Positions 13,089-20,200 of a stretch of 20,200 nucleotides of DNA are shown piece after piece (position 1 is the stretch's first letter; every line of letters begins with the position of its first letter). The stretch lies in the NCBI RefSeq assembly GCF_905212195.1, contig NZ_CAJMDQ010000049.1, forward strand, positions 1 through 20,200, given 5' to 3'. The stretch is from an uncultured Anaerotignum sp. Lineage in GTDB: Bacteria > Bacillota > Clostridia > Lachnospirales > Anaerotignaceae. Both the position numbers and the translations under genes were made by a program. The notes under the pieces are model-generated. The model did no database searches. It saw only the letters and a list, made by a program, of their open reading frames with translations, and was not told the DNA's origin.

Positions 13089-13727
13089 ATGTTCGCCATC
13101 AAAAGCAGACAGCTTGAAATCCTGATTCATCTGATGAATACTAAAAAATCCACTTATACAGAACTTGCACAACTATTTGAAGTCAGCAGAAAGACAATCA
13201 TGCGGGATATAGACAAACTCTCTGGCATGGGTATTCCTATTTACACACAACCTGGTTATGGCGGCGGCATCTTTCTTTCTCCAAATTATCGATTTAGTCA
13301 CAGTTTTTTCACTGGTACAGAAATTGAAGATATCATCCTTGCACTTCATATTGCAAAACATCTTCATAAGCGGCCGGAAAAAAATACGGCTTTACAGAAA
13401 CTGGAGATGCTGATACCAGAGCTTGCATTTTTAAAGGAATTGGATTTTGACAAATATCTGAAAATAGAATTGCTTTCAAAGCCCATTACAACGCAAACCC
13501 CGATTTGCAGTACCATCAATAAAGGATTGGATGAAGAAATATTTTTAGACATCACCATTCACCAAAAGCGCTATACCGTTGCACCTCTGTATTACATACT
13601 GCGCCCGGATGGTCTGCATTTATATAGTACAGACGGAACAAACTTTTTTACATTTGAAGTAGAGAACATATCCCAATGCAAAACAACATCTCAAACCTTT
13701 GACCGAACAGAATATCTCCATAAATAA
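13089..13727 (+). CDS. WYL-type helix-turn-helix transcriptional regulator (short)
   Basis: A 212-residue predicted regulator. An N-terminal HTH_11 winged helix (residues 4-60) contains YTELAQLFEVSRKTIMRDIDKL. A linker (about 80-135) follows, and then a WYL-like segment with KRYTVAPLYYILRPDGLHLYS (about 160-180). Family members are usually near 300 residues, so the C-terminal part is short or missing. The start is odd: GGAG directly touches ATG 13089, while the in-frame ATC at 13098 has a 9-nt spacer and would give the family-typical start KSRQLEIL. It probably controls the MATE gene 70 nt downstream. Codon use is more AT-rich than in its neighbours. Confidence 0.8.
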   Translation: MFAIKSRQLEILIHLMNTKKSTYTELAQLFEVSRKTIMRDIDKLSGMGIPIYTQPGYGGGIFLSPNYRFSHSFFTGTEIEDIILALHIAKHLHKRPEKNTALQKLEMLIPELAFLKELDFDKYLKIELLSKPITTQTPICSTINKGLDEEIFLDITIHQKRYTVAPLYYILRPDGLHLYSTDGTNFFTFEVENISQCKTTSQTFDRTEYLHK

Positions 13728-13730
13728 CAA

Positions 13731-13784
13731 ATACCAGAAAAAAGGGGACAAAACACATCCACTTTCTTCTGGTATTCTTATTTT
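13731..13784 (+). terminator. Terminator-like hairpin between WYL regulator and MATE gene
   Basis: AATACCAGAA (13731-13740) pairs perfectly with TTCTGGTATT (13767-13776), extended by AAAAG/CTTT, followed by CTTATTTT. The MATE ribosome binding site GGAGG starts at the next base. It could end the regulator transcript or act as an attenuator for the exporter. Confidence 0.65.
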
Positions 13785-13797
13785 GGAGGTTATTATT

Positions 13798-15144
13798 ATG
13801 GAAAAAAATATTTATGAATCAAAATCCATCCTGAGATTGGTTGCCACATTCTCATTCCCTGCTATTTTCTCACTGCTAATGGAAATCATGACATCTGTGG
13901 TAGATACTATATTTGCCGGACATCTTGGTACTGACAGCGTAGATGCTCTCACTGCAATGGGTCTTCTCGCTCCTCTGCTGAATATTTTTACAGCAATCCA
14001 AGCACTATATGCCGTTTCCACATCTATTCTGATTGCCCGCCATCTGAACAATCAATCAGAACGAGATGGATATTTTTCCACAGGAATATTGTGCACGCTT
14101 CTTGTAAGCATGACTGTATCCGCTTTATCATATTGGGGAATAGAATCTATTCTGCATTTATTAGGTGCTAAACAAATAGTTTTTGTTTTCGCAAAGGACT
14201 ATCTCCAAATCCAACTGCTGAGTAATATTTTCAGCGCATTGGGCTATACATTTACCAGCAGTATACGTGCCTTTGGATATCCCAAAACAGAAATGCTCAT
14301 CACTGCTCTTTCCATCGTCACCAATATAATCGCTAATGTTATTTTTGCTTTTGGGCTTCATATGGGACTTGCCGGTCTTGCACTGGGTACACTGTTCAGC
14401 GAAATTTTCTGTATGCTTCTTGCCCTTATATGGCTGCTTCAAAAAAAGTTTCTTCCTGCCTTACGACACGTTGAAAAAACCAAACACTTCTCCAGAGCAT
14501 GGGAATTGTTCCGTCTTGGATTTGCGCAAACAATCATACAGCTTCTTGGAGGCTGCACAGGTTTTTTTATGAACCATAGTTTCATGCTGTATGGAACGCT
14601 CCATTATGTTGCCATTTGGAATATGGTACAAAAGATATATACCCTTTTCCTGATGCCAATTGTAGGAATCACCCAAGGAATACAGACCATCATCGCCTAT
14701 TATAGCGGTCACCAGAAAGAAACCCAAAAACGAGAAACCATCCGTTGCACTGTTGTATGCACAATGCTGTATGGATTTGTTGCTTTGGCTTTGATTTTTT
14801 TGTTAGGCGGCAAAATACTAACGTTTTTTTCCACATCCAGCACCTTGCTGACACAAAGCCTGACGATACTAAAAATTGTTTTTCTCACTTTTCCCATTGT
14901 AGGGATTTTCTATACCATATTGACTTTATTAGAGGTGACAGGACATGAAATCAAAGCAATCGTTCTAACTTTATCCCGGCAGGTGTTTTTACTTCTTCCT
15001 CTGGTATCCCTACTGCCCAAAGTACTGCCACAGTATAACAACGCCATATTTTGTGCAGTCCCCATGACGGACTTGTTCGTTCTAATCATTGCTGCCACAA
15101 TCACAATAAAAACTATAAAATCAAAATCATCAGTCAACAAATAG
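13798..15144 (+). CDS. MATE family multidrug/Na+ efflux transporter
   Basis: A 448-residue inner-membrane exporter with about 12 transmembrane helices in two MatE halves. The first half begins at FSFPAIFSLLMEIMTSVVDTIFAGHLG (about 17-43), and the second has its own start near FRLGFAQTIIQLLGGCTGFF (about 238-257), with GITQGIQTIIAYYSG. It is typical of MepA/DinF-like drug exporters, coupled to Na+ or H+; substrates are unknown. ATG 13798 with GGAGG 8 nt upstream was chosen over the open frame that starts inside the preceding gene. Codons are AT-rich, unlike nrdD or metNIQ, which suggests a separate origin together with the WYL regulator. Confidence 0.92.
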   Translation: MEKNIYESKSILRLVATFSFPAIFSLLMEIMTSVVDTIFAGHLGTDSVDALTAMGLLAPLLNIFTAIQALYAVSTSILIARHLNNQSERDGYFSTGILCTLLVSMTVSALSYWGIESILHLLGAKQIVFVFAKDYLQIQLLSNIFSALGYTFTSSIRAFGYPKTEMLITALSIVTNIIANVIFAFGLHMGLAGLALGTLFSEIFCMLLALIWLLQKKFLPALRHVEKTKHFSRAWELFRLGFAQTIIQLLGGCTGFFMNHSFMLYGTLHYVAIWNMVQKIYTLFLMPIVGITQGIQTIIAYYSGHQKETQKRETIRCTVVCTMLYGFVALALIFLLGGKILTFFSTSSTLLTQSLTILKIVFLTFPIVGIFYTILTLLEVTGHEIKAIVLTLSRQVFLLLPLVSLLPKVLPQYNNAIFCAVPMTDLFVLIIAATITIKTIKSKSSVNK

Positions 15145-15163
15145 AGAACTTTTCTATCATAAC

Positions 15164-15208
15164 AAAAAAAGCAGAAAATTCCCCTAATGGAAATTTTCTG
15201 CTTTTTTA
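15164..15208. terminator. Bidirectional terminator between convergent genes
   Basis: AAAAAAGCAGAAAATT (15165-15180) pairs perfectly with AATTTTCTGCTTTTTT (15192-15207). Each strand reads a stem followed by T, so it serves both the MATE gene and the convergent DUF1648-like gene, whose stop codon lies in the right arm. Confidence 0.9.
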
Positions 15209-15670
15209 TTTCAAACGTATGAGCCGCACCAGAAAAAACGCCAATGACCCTAAGGTTACCAGCAGGAACAGCGGCAAAAACTGGGGCGGCAGATTTCCGC
15301 CAAAGGCTGACTGAAACACCAGATAGGAAAACAGCACCGCAATGATAAGTTTCAGGGTACCCAGCATGTTTTTCAGTGTGCGATACACCCTCTCCTGATT
15401 TTTGGGCGTTACCTGTACTCCTGTATTCCAAATCTGCGGAAAATGCTCCACCACAGACAGGGCAAGGAACATCACCCACCCCACTGCCATGAGCACCCAC
15501 AGAGAGCCTTTGCCTGCCATACGGTCTACATGCCCTCTGAAGTCATAATGCACCGGAATGCGCGCTGCAATCTGTCTCCAGACTGCCAGCAGCCACGCAG
15601 TGGTCCCGCCTAGCGAACATACGCCAACGACGTTGACCAATCTATCATATGGACTTCTCGGAATTTTCAT
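15206..15670 (-). CDS. DUF1648-like membrane protein
   Basis: A 154-residue protein with four hydrophobic segments (about 12-30, 57-72, 105-120 and 128-148). The first helix is followed by the DUF1648-like pattern ARIPVHYDFRGHVDRMAGKG (P-x-H-Y-x-x-x-G-x-x-D), seen in SdpI-type and other small membrane proteins of Gram-positive bacteria. Some relatives act in immunity or signalling; nothing here proves a role. ATG 15670 has GGGGGAG 4 nt upstream and a promoter about 40 nt upstream. Its stop lies within the shared bidirectional terminator. Confidence 0.82.
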   Translation of the reverse strand: MKIPRSPYDRLVNVVGVCSLGGTTAWLLAVWRQIAARIPVHYDFRGHVDRMAGKGSLWVLMAVGWVMFLALSVVEHFPQIWNTGVQVTPKNQERVYRTLKNMLGTLKLIIAVLFSYLVFQSAFGGNLPPQFLPLFLLVTLGSLAFFLVRLIRLK

Positions 15671-15708
15671 AATACTCCCCCATCCATTGCAAAATTCTGA
15701 TTTTGTCT

Positions 15709-15737
15709 ATGATACCACATTCTGGCCCAATCCGCAA
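15709..15737 (-). promoter_or_regulatory. Promoter of the DUF1648-like gene
   Basis: Minus-strand TTGCGG (15737-15732), a 17-nt spacer and TATCAT (15714-15709). Both boxes deviate from consensus, but the spacing is ideal. Confidence 0.5.
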
Positions 15738-15769
15738 AAAAAGAAAAAGCAAAAGGCGTTTCACTAGAA

Positions 15770-15822
15770 AAGAAAGAAAGCCGAAACCCTGATATACAAA
15801 GGATTTCGGCTTTTCTATTTTG
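15770..15822 (-). terminator. Terminator of metNIQ
   Basis: AGAAAGCCGAAA pairs with TTTCGGCTTTTCT. On the minus strand the stem is followed by TTTCTTTC, about 70 nt after the metQ stop. It strongly resembles the nfnAB terminator at 5511-5560, including the ATATA..AAAGGATT loop side. Confidence 0.75.
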
Positions 15823-15891
15823 ATTGATGTTTTTATCTTGTGTACCTAAGGAAACCGTCTTTCATGTTTCTTTCTTTTGCAAAATTTGTTT

Positions 15892-16749
15892 TTATTCAGC
15901 TGCTACTTCGAATACGGGTGCTACAGCGCCTTCGAATGTTTCGTTGATGTAGTCAGCGATTTCCTGAGAGTTCAGAACTTCCATCAGTGTCTGCAGTTCA
16001 GGTCTTGTTTCGTCGCCATTGCGAACTGCTACAACGTTCTGGTATGTTTCTGCTGCCAGAGAGTCAGCTTCTTCGATTGCCAGTGCGTCAGAGATGCTCA
16101 GGCCGCCGCTCAGTGCATAGTTACCGTTGATAACAGCGATATCCAGAGAGCTCAGGGACAGAGGCAGCTGTGCAGCTTCCATTTCAACGATTTCCAGGTT
16201 ATGAGGGTTTTCTACGATATCCAGTTTTGTTGCTGCTACGCCAGCGTCTTCTTTCAGTGTGATCAGGCCGTTAGATTCCAGCAGCAGCAGTGCTCTTGCT
16301 TCGTTTGTTGCGTCATTGGGTACACCTACTTTTGCGCCGTCAGGCAGAGCTGCCAGATCGCTGGAGTTGCCTGCGAAGATGCCCATAGGTTCATAGTGAA
16401 CAGCGCCCAGAGCTACCAAATCCATGTCGTTGTCAGCGTTGAACTGATCCAGGTAAGGCTGATGCTGGAAGTAGTTTGCATCCAGGTCGCCTGTGTTCAG
16501 TGCCAGGTTAGGCTGTACATAGTCTGTAAATTCTACGATTTCCAGTGTAACGCCTTTTTCTGCCAGCAGGGGCTGTGCAGCTTTCAGGATTTCTGCGTGA
16601 GGGGAAGGAGAAGCGCCAACTTTGATGGTTGTGCCTTCTGCTGTTGCGGTTGTTGCGCCTTCATCTGCTGTTTCTGTTGTTGTGCCGCCGCAGCCTACAG
16701 CGCCGAATGCCAAAGCTGCTGTCAATAAAATACCAATAAACTTTTTCAT
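15892..16749 (-). CDS. metQ: Methionine ABC transporter substrate-binding lipoprotein
   Basis: A 285-residue NlpA/MetQ-family lipoprotein that captures methionine outside the membrane for MetNI. A signal peptide (1-19) ends in AVGC, so Cys20 is the lipidated residue. A Thr/Ala/Glu linker (about 23-40) precedes the binding domain starting IKVGASPSPHAEIL. Family landmarks are FTDYVQPNLALNTGDLDANYFQHQPYL and VPNDATNEARALLLL. ATG 16749 has AAGGAGG with a rather long 10-nt spacer. It lies 66 nt after metI and is followed by a terminator. A cysteine-rich frame on the other strand is a shadow. Confidence 0.96.
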   Translation of the reverse strand: MKKFIGILLTAALAFGAVGCGGTTTETADEGATTATAEGTTIKVGASPSPHAEILKAAQPLLAEKGVTLEIVEFTDYVQPNLALNTGDLDANYFQHQPYLDQFNADNDMDLVALGAVHYEPMGIFAGNSSDLAALPDGAKVGVPNDATNEARALLLLESNGLITLKEDAGVAATKLDIVENPHNLEIVEMEAAQLPLSLSSLDIAVINGNYALSGGLSISDALAIEEADSLAAETYQNVVAVRNGDETRPELQTLMEVLNSQEIADYINETFEGAVAPVFEVAAE

Positions 16750-16815
16750 AATACATGTTCCTCCTTAAAATTTGAATAGCATTTGTTTTCTTTTTTTATG
16801 TGTACTCTTAACGAG

Positions 16816-17475
16816 TTACAGCCGTTTGTCTGTGCCTTTTGCGATGCGCAGGCCAACTTCCTGCAATACCTGCACGATAACTACCAGCAGAACTACCATG
16901 ACTAACATGATATCTCTCTGGCTGCGATAGTAACCATAGTTGATGGCTACAGCACCCAGACCACCGCCGCCGCAGAAACCTGCCATTGCGGAGTAGCCCA
17001 GAATGGTTGTCATGGCGATGGCACTGCCGATCAAAAGAGAAGGTTTTGCTTCGGGCAGCAGTACCTTTGTCATGATTTCAAAGGGAGAAGCCCCCATGGA
17101 CTGTGCCGCTTCCACAACACCTTTATCCACTTCCTTCAGGGAAGATTCCACCAGTCTGGCAATGAAGGGAGCCGCTGCTACCACCAGTACCACAACAGTT
17201 GCCTTTGCACCGATAACCGTGCCTACAACTGCCTGTGTGATAGGCATCATGGCTACCAGCAGAATCAGGAAAGGAATGGAACGCAGGATGTTGATGATGA
17301 TACCCAGCACCTGATTGAACAGAGGTGCCGGTGCGATACCGTCCTTATCTGTTGCCACCAGAATCAAGCCCAAAGGCAAGCCGATGACATATGCAAAAAA
17401 TGAGGAAATAATGGTCATATAAATACTTTCCCAGAAGGCTACGCCTACTAAAGAAATCATTTCTGAATTAAACAT
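16816..17475 (-). CDS. metI: Methionine ABC transporter permease
   Basis: A 219-residue permease with five or six hydrophobic segments. The EAA loop that contacts the ATPase is clear: VVEAAQSMGASPFEIMTKVL (about residues 141-160). GGGGLGAVAINYGYYR near 187-202 is also typical of MetI. It overlaps the end of metN by 8 nt and uses GAGGAGG inside metN, so translation is coupled. It forms the membrane channel of the MetNIQ importer. Confidence 0.96.
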   Translation of the reverse strand: MFNSEMISLVGVAFWESIYMTIISSFFAYVIGLPLGLILVATDKDGIAPAPLFNQVLGIIINILRSIPFLILLVAMMPITQAVVGTVIGAKATVVVLVVAAAPFIARLVESSLKEVDKGVVEAAQSMGASPFEIMTKVLLPEAKPSLLIGSAIAMTTILGYSAMAGFCGGGGLGAVAINYGYYRSQRDIMLVMVVLLVVIVQVLQEVGLRIAKGTDKRL

Positions 17476-18487
17476 ACTCTACCTCCTCAACTTCTACGCC
17501 CTGATCTTTCAAATACTGAATCATTTTTTTCCGCAGGGCTTCTTCTTCGGGGAACTGCAGAATCATCTGTCCAAAAACTTCCCCATCAATATTTCTGGTG
17601 TTGCCGGCAAGGATATTTGCCACACCGTTACAATCAATCATCATACGTCCCAGTACAGGTTCATTGGAAATACCGCCTTTGAATACCACACGATAGCAGT
17701 AAGGCAATTTCCCTGCATAGGCTTCTCGGTTGGAACCTTCATGGAATACCAGTTCCTGACCAATCTGTGTTTTGGGAGCCCGGAAGATTTCCTGTACGCT
17801 GCCCATTTCTGCGATCTTACCTTCACTGATAATAGCAACTCTGTTGCAGATTTCCTGAATGACTTTCATTTCGTGGGTAATCACCACAATGGTGATGCCC
17901 AGTCGTTTGTTGATGTCTTTCAGAAGTTCCAGAACCCCGGCTGTTGTGTTGGGGTCAAGAGCGCTTGTTGCTTCGTCACAAAGCAGGATTTTGGGGTTTG
18001 TAGCCAATGCTCTGGCAATGGCAACTCTCTGTTTCTGACCACCGGAAAGCTGGGAAGGATAAGATTCCATTCTGTCGCCCAGACCAACCAGTTCCAGCAA
18101 TTCTTTTGCCTTTTCTCTGGCTTCTGCCTTTTTCACACCGGCAATCTCCATGGGGAAACATACATTTTCCATGGCTGTCCGCTGCATGAGCAGGTGGAAC
18201 TGCTGGAAGATCATACCCATGGAACGGCGGGCCTGTCTGAGATCCTTTTCGGAAAGGCAGGTCAATTCCTGACCATCCAGAAATACCTGACCTTCTGTAG
18301 GACGTTCCAGCAGGTTGATGCATCGTACCAGTGTACTCTTGCCGGCGCCGCTCAGACCGATGATGCCGAAAATCTCGCCTTTTTCAATATCCAAATCAAT
18401 GCCGTGAAGCACTTCCAGCGTTCCTTTTTTCTGGGGAAACGCTTTGGTGATTCCTTTGAGCCGAATCATGATTTCTTTCTGCTCCAT
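17468..18487 (-). CDS. metN: Methionine ABC transporter ATP-binding protein
   Basis: A 339-residue ATPase of the methionine importer. Walker A is GLSGAGKST (44-52), the signature is LSGGQKQR and Walker B is ILLCDEATSALDP. The C-terminal NIL domain (about 260-339, with ISNEPVLGRMMIDCNGVANILAGN) binds methionine and inhibits transport when the cell is replete. ATG 18487 has AGGAGAGAGG just upstream; the open frame to 18553 runs into the T-box terminator stem and is rejected. Expression depends on a T-box in the leader, so uncharged tRNA-Met induces it. Confidence 0.97.
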   Translation of the reverse strand: MEQKEIMIRLKGITKAFPQKKGTLEVLHGIDLDIEKGEIFGIIGLSGAGKSTLVRCINLLERPTEGQVFLDGQELTCLSEKDLRQARRSMGMIFQQFHLLMQRTAMENVCFPMEIAGVKKAEAREKAKELLELVGLGDRMESYPSQLSGGQKQRVAIARALATNPKILLCDEATSALDPNTTAGVLELLKDINKRLGITIVVITHEMKVIQEICNRVAIISEGKIAEMGSVQEIFRAPKTQIGQELVFHEGSNREAYAGKLPYCYRVVFKGGISNEPVLGRMMIDCNGVANILAGNTRNIDGEVFGQMILQFPEEEALRKKMIQYLKDQGVEVEEVEYV

Positions 18488-18519
18488 TTTCCTCTCTCCT
18501 TCTTTCCTGACGGATTCAT

Positions 18520-18814
18520 AAAAAAAAACTCCCGTCCCTGACTTGTTTGTCAAGGGACGAGAGCATAGCTTCGTGTTACCACCCTAATTTATCATCACCT
18601 CACGATGATGACCTTATCCGGTACGGGCAAAACTGCCGATATCGTAGTGCTGTCACGGGCACACCCGTCGCAGCCTAAAGGAATTCCTCTCGGTGCGCGG
18701 CTCCAAGACCATCTTCCATCTTTTCCGCATTTCCTCCTTCGCAGCTACCAGAGGTTCTCTGTAAAACCGTCCAAGATGTACTCTTCTTTTCTTAGCCTTT
18801 TTCTCTTTCAGTTA
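18520..18814 (-). ncRNA. T-box leader (methionine specificity) of metNIQ
   Basis: On the minus strand the T-box core AGGGTGGTAACACG (18585-18572) is followed by a terminator whose arms are CTCTCGTCCCTTGAC (from 18563) and GTCAGGGACGGGAG, then nine T (18528-18520). The core can pair with CGTCCCT to form the antiterminator. Stem I is visible upstream: the base CATCTT/AAGATG and an apical CCTC/GAGG arm. The specifier is probably ATG at 18719-18717, on the 3' side of the stem I internal loop, which matches the methionine transporter downstream. It explains the 415-bp gap before metN. Confidence 0.93.
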
Positions 18815-18820
18815 ATCATC

Positions 18821-18848
18821 ATTATAACGCGATATTTTCCTTTGTCAA
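18821..18848 (-). promoter_or_regulatory. Sigma-A promoter of the T-box/metNIQ transcript
   Basis: Minus-strand TTGACA (18848-18843), a 16-nt spacer and TATAAT (18826-18821). Both boxes are perfect. The start would be near 18814, about 100 nt before the specifier. Confidence 0.9.
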
Positions 18849-18859
18849 CCATTTTTTTG

Positions 18860-18880
18860 AAAAAAGAGAAGTTCTTTCTC
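18860..18880 (-). terminator. Short terminator behind the LCP gene
   Basis: Minus-strand GAGAA-AGAAC-TTCTC followed by six T, 22 nt after the LCP stop and only 12 nt before the T-box promoter -35. The stem is 5 bp, so efficiency may be modest. Confidence 0.5.
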
Positions 18881-18902
18881 CAAAACAGAGATAAAATGCA
18901 GT

Positions 18903-19934
18903 TTATTCTACATTTTCTCCTTCCGTTCCCTCAGAAGTGCCGCCGCTTTCCAGCGCAGCAATTTCTTCTTCCGTCAAACCGTAGTATTCAAAGGGAATGT
19001 CATTATAAATGAATTCGTGGAGCATGTCTGCCGCCTGATCGATGTCGTAAACGTAATACCATACGCCGCCGATGGTCTGGCCAGTGCTCTGGATATAGTC
19101 ATTGGGGAATGCGCCCTGTTCCAGTGTCAGGTTCGGGTTTGCCCCTACAGATACCAGTTCCAGAATTTCCTCATTGGTCAGGGATGTTTCGATCATAGGC
19201 GCGAATTTGCGGATATAGGAAGGATATTCCAGAGGGCTGATGTCTTTTGCCTTTTCAAAGAGACATTCCAGTACCTTTCTCTGGCGTTCCGTACGCATGT
19301 TGTCGCTGTCAATCTTACGGATACGGGCATAACTTACTGCCTGTGGCCCATTCAGATGCACCATGCCGCTTTCCCGCAGAGGTTCGCCTTCCAGCAGGTA
19401 CGCGTTAATCTGGTAGCGTTCTTCTTCTGTTACCTCCAAGTCGATGCCGCCCATGGCATCAATGACATCTGCCAGAGAGTCAAAGTTTACTGCCGCATAG
19501 TCTGTGATATCCAGATTGAAGTTTTCGTTGATGGTCTGGATGGCAAGTTCCGCGCCGCCGTAAGCATAAGCGTGGTTGATTTTTGTTTCTCCATAACCGG
19601 GTACATTCACATAAGTGTCACGGGCAATGGAAACCAGTTTGATTTTCCCTGTTTTCCCGTTAACAGAAGCCACCATGATGGCGTCGGAACGACCTTCGTA
19701 GTCGTGGTTTCGGGAGTCCAGCCCAAACAATGCAATATTGGTGATTTTTCCATTCTGGGAAAGACCTGCCGTTACGGACAATTTGCTTTCATCCAGTGTG
19801 GTACGGTTCAGTCCGCCCAGCAAATATGCAAATACGCCATAAGCTGCCAGCATCAGGGCAATCAGTATGGCCATGGTAATAAACAATGTCTTAAAAAACA
19901 ATCTGCGCAATCTGTTTTTTCTTCTTCTACTCAA
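18903..19934 (-). CDS. LytR-CpsA-Psr (LCP) family cell-wall protein
   Basis: A 343-residue membrane-anchored enzyme. LCP proteins transfer undecaprenyl-linked glycopolymers such as teichoic acids to peptidoglycan. A basic N-terminus (SRRRKNRLRR) and one transmembrane helix (about 17-40) precede the extracellular LCP domain, with ALFGLDSR, the SIARDTYV core Arg, KINHAYAYGG and the YARIRKIDSDNMRTERQRKVL block. The C-terminus is a Ser/Gly/Glu tail. The start is TTG 19934: GGAGG lies 8 nt upstream. The open frame to GTG 20021 has no ribosome binding site. An ATG 4 nt before the TTG opens only a three-codon frame (ATG TTT GAG TAG). Confidence 0.92.
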   Translation of the reverse strand: MSRRRKNRLRRLFFKTLFITMAILIALMLAAYGVFAYLLGGLNRTTLDESKLSVTAGLSQNGKITNIALFGLDSRNHDYEGRSDAIMVASVNGKTGKIKLVSIARDTYVNVPGYGETKINHAYAYGGAELAIQTINENFNLDITDYAAVNFDSLADVIDAMGGIDLEVTEEERYQINAYLLEGEPLRESGMVHLNGPQAVSYARIRKIDSDNMRTERQRKVLECLFEKAKDISPLEYPSYIRKFAPMIETSLTNEEILELVSVGANPNLTLEQGAFPNDYIQSTGQTIGGVWYYVYDIDQAADMLHEFIYNDIPFEYYGLTEEEIAALESGGTSEGTEGENVE

Positions 19935-20032
19935 ACATGCCGCCTCCGTCTGCAAAATTTTTATGTTTTGCCCCCAAAAAGGGCATTTTTTCTGTTCCAC
20001 TGGTGCCCAAGGGCATAGCACAGCATTTTTAC

Positions 20033-20061
20033 ATTATATCGCCCTTTTCGACAAAAGACAA
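20033..20061 (-). promoter_or_regulatory. Sigma-A promoter of the LCP gene
   Basis: Minus-strand TTGTCT (20061-20056), a 17-nt spacer and TATAAT (20038-20033). The leader would be about 90 nt and includes small GC-rich inverted repeats (GCCCTTGGGC, and GCCC/GGGC around 19973-19984) of unknown role. Confidence 0.7.
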
Positions 20062-20105
20062 TGAAAAATGTTTTAATTGGGCTTTTTTCAGACAAATTTC
20101 GGCAT

Positions 20106-20140
20106 AAAAAAGGAGCATGTCCAGAAAAAGACATGCCCTT
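20106..20140 (-). terminator. Terminator of a minus-strand unit beyond the right edge
   Basis: On the minus strand GGGCATGTC pairs with GACATGCTCC around an 8-nt loop and is followed by TTTTTT. It points to a minus-strand gene outside the window, with repeat copy 3 in its 3' region. Confidence 0.8.
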
Positions 20141-20200
20141 CAGGGTGTCGAAAAAATCGACACCCTATCGTCAAAGGCTCATTCCATTCAAGCCTTTGAC
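20141..20200. repeat. Structured multi-hairpin intergenic element, copy 3 (cut by window edge)
   Basis: Helix A is CAGGGTGTCGA/TCGACACCCT (20141-20151 with 20157-20166), with a 5-6 nt A-rich loop. It is followed by helix B, CGTCAAAGGCT/AGCCTTTGAC (20169-20179/20191-20200), with loop CATTCCATTCA. Order and loop sequence match copies 1 and 2, but stem bases differ in a compensated way. The rest lies outside the window. Confidence 0.85.

Noticed and set aside
15877..16728. 283-codon cysteine-rich plus-strand frame opposite metQ
   Set aside because: The Cys/Phe/Gln richness comes from the reverse complement of Ala/Glu-rich metQ; no start signal.
17488..18553. Longer MetN from 18553
   Set aside because: The extra codons lie in the T-box terminator stem and T-run; ATG 18487 has the ribosome binding site and the family start.
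19935..20021. Longer LCP protein from GTG 20021
   Set aside because: It has no ribosome binding site, lies almost on the -10 box, and adds a Cys/Trp-rich segment foreign to the family.

Overview
The window looks like part of the chromosome of an anaerobic, spore-forming Clostridia-type Firmicute, most likely from the Lachnospirales (an Anaerotignum-like genus is my guess, not something I can prove). The evidence is a sporulation and division cluster (yabP, yabQ, divIC), an oxygen-sensitive class III ribonucleotide reductase (nrdDG), an NfnAB electron-bifurcating transhydrogenase, a methionine T-box, AGGAGG-type ribosome binding sites and Gram-positive cell-wall (LCP) genes. Most genes have moderate GC and prefer C-ending codons. 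One two-gene block (about 13.0-15.15 kb) is clearly more AT-rich.

Layout. 1-3.03 kb, minus strand: mazG, HU, rqcP, yabP, yabQ, divIC, then tRNA-Met and the 5' end of tRNA-Glu behind their own consensus promoter. 3.2-5.5 kb, plus strand: nfnA-nfnB, closed by a terminator. 5.7-6.5 kb, minus strand: two tandem paralogous small membrane proteins of unknown function. 6.7-9.1 kb, plus strand: an MBL-fold hydrolase and a lone glycerol kinase. 9.2-12.9 kb, plus strand: nrdD-nrdG-dut-GNAT, behind two NrdR-like boxes spaced 31 bp apart. 13.0-15.1 kb, plus strand: a WYL-type regulator and a MATE exporter, AT-rich and probably acquired. 15.2-15.7 kb, minus strand: a DUF1648-like membrane protein. 15.9-18.8 kb, minus strand: metN-metI-metQ behind a methionine T-box with a strong promoter. 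18.9-20.0 kb, minus strand: an LCP-family cell-wall protein with a TTG start.

The most interesting signal is not a protein. A multi-hairpin intergenic element occurs three times: 1342-1572, about 7329-7562, and 20141 to the window end. Its stems are kept by compensatory base changes, but its reading frames are not conserved, so it behaves like a structured RNA or a mobile hairpin element. The first copy sits between a candidate sigma-E promoter and the yabP ribosome binding site. It is flanked by a perfect 19-bp direct repeat, as if it had inserted there and duplicated its target. The second copy carries an extra insert of about 69 nt with three more hairpins.

Functional links: the nrd operon makes deoxynucleotides anaerobically and dut removes dUTP. 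NfnAB balances NADH, NADPH and ferredoxin. MetNIQ imports methionine under T-box control. The mazG-to-divIC block joins nucleotide sanitation, ribosome quality control, nucleoid structure, spore coat/cortex assembly and septation, as in other spore formers.
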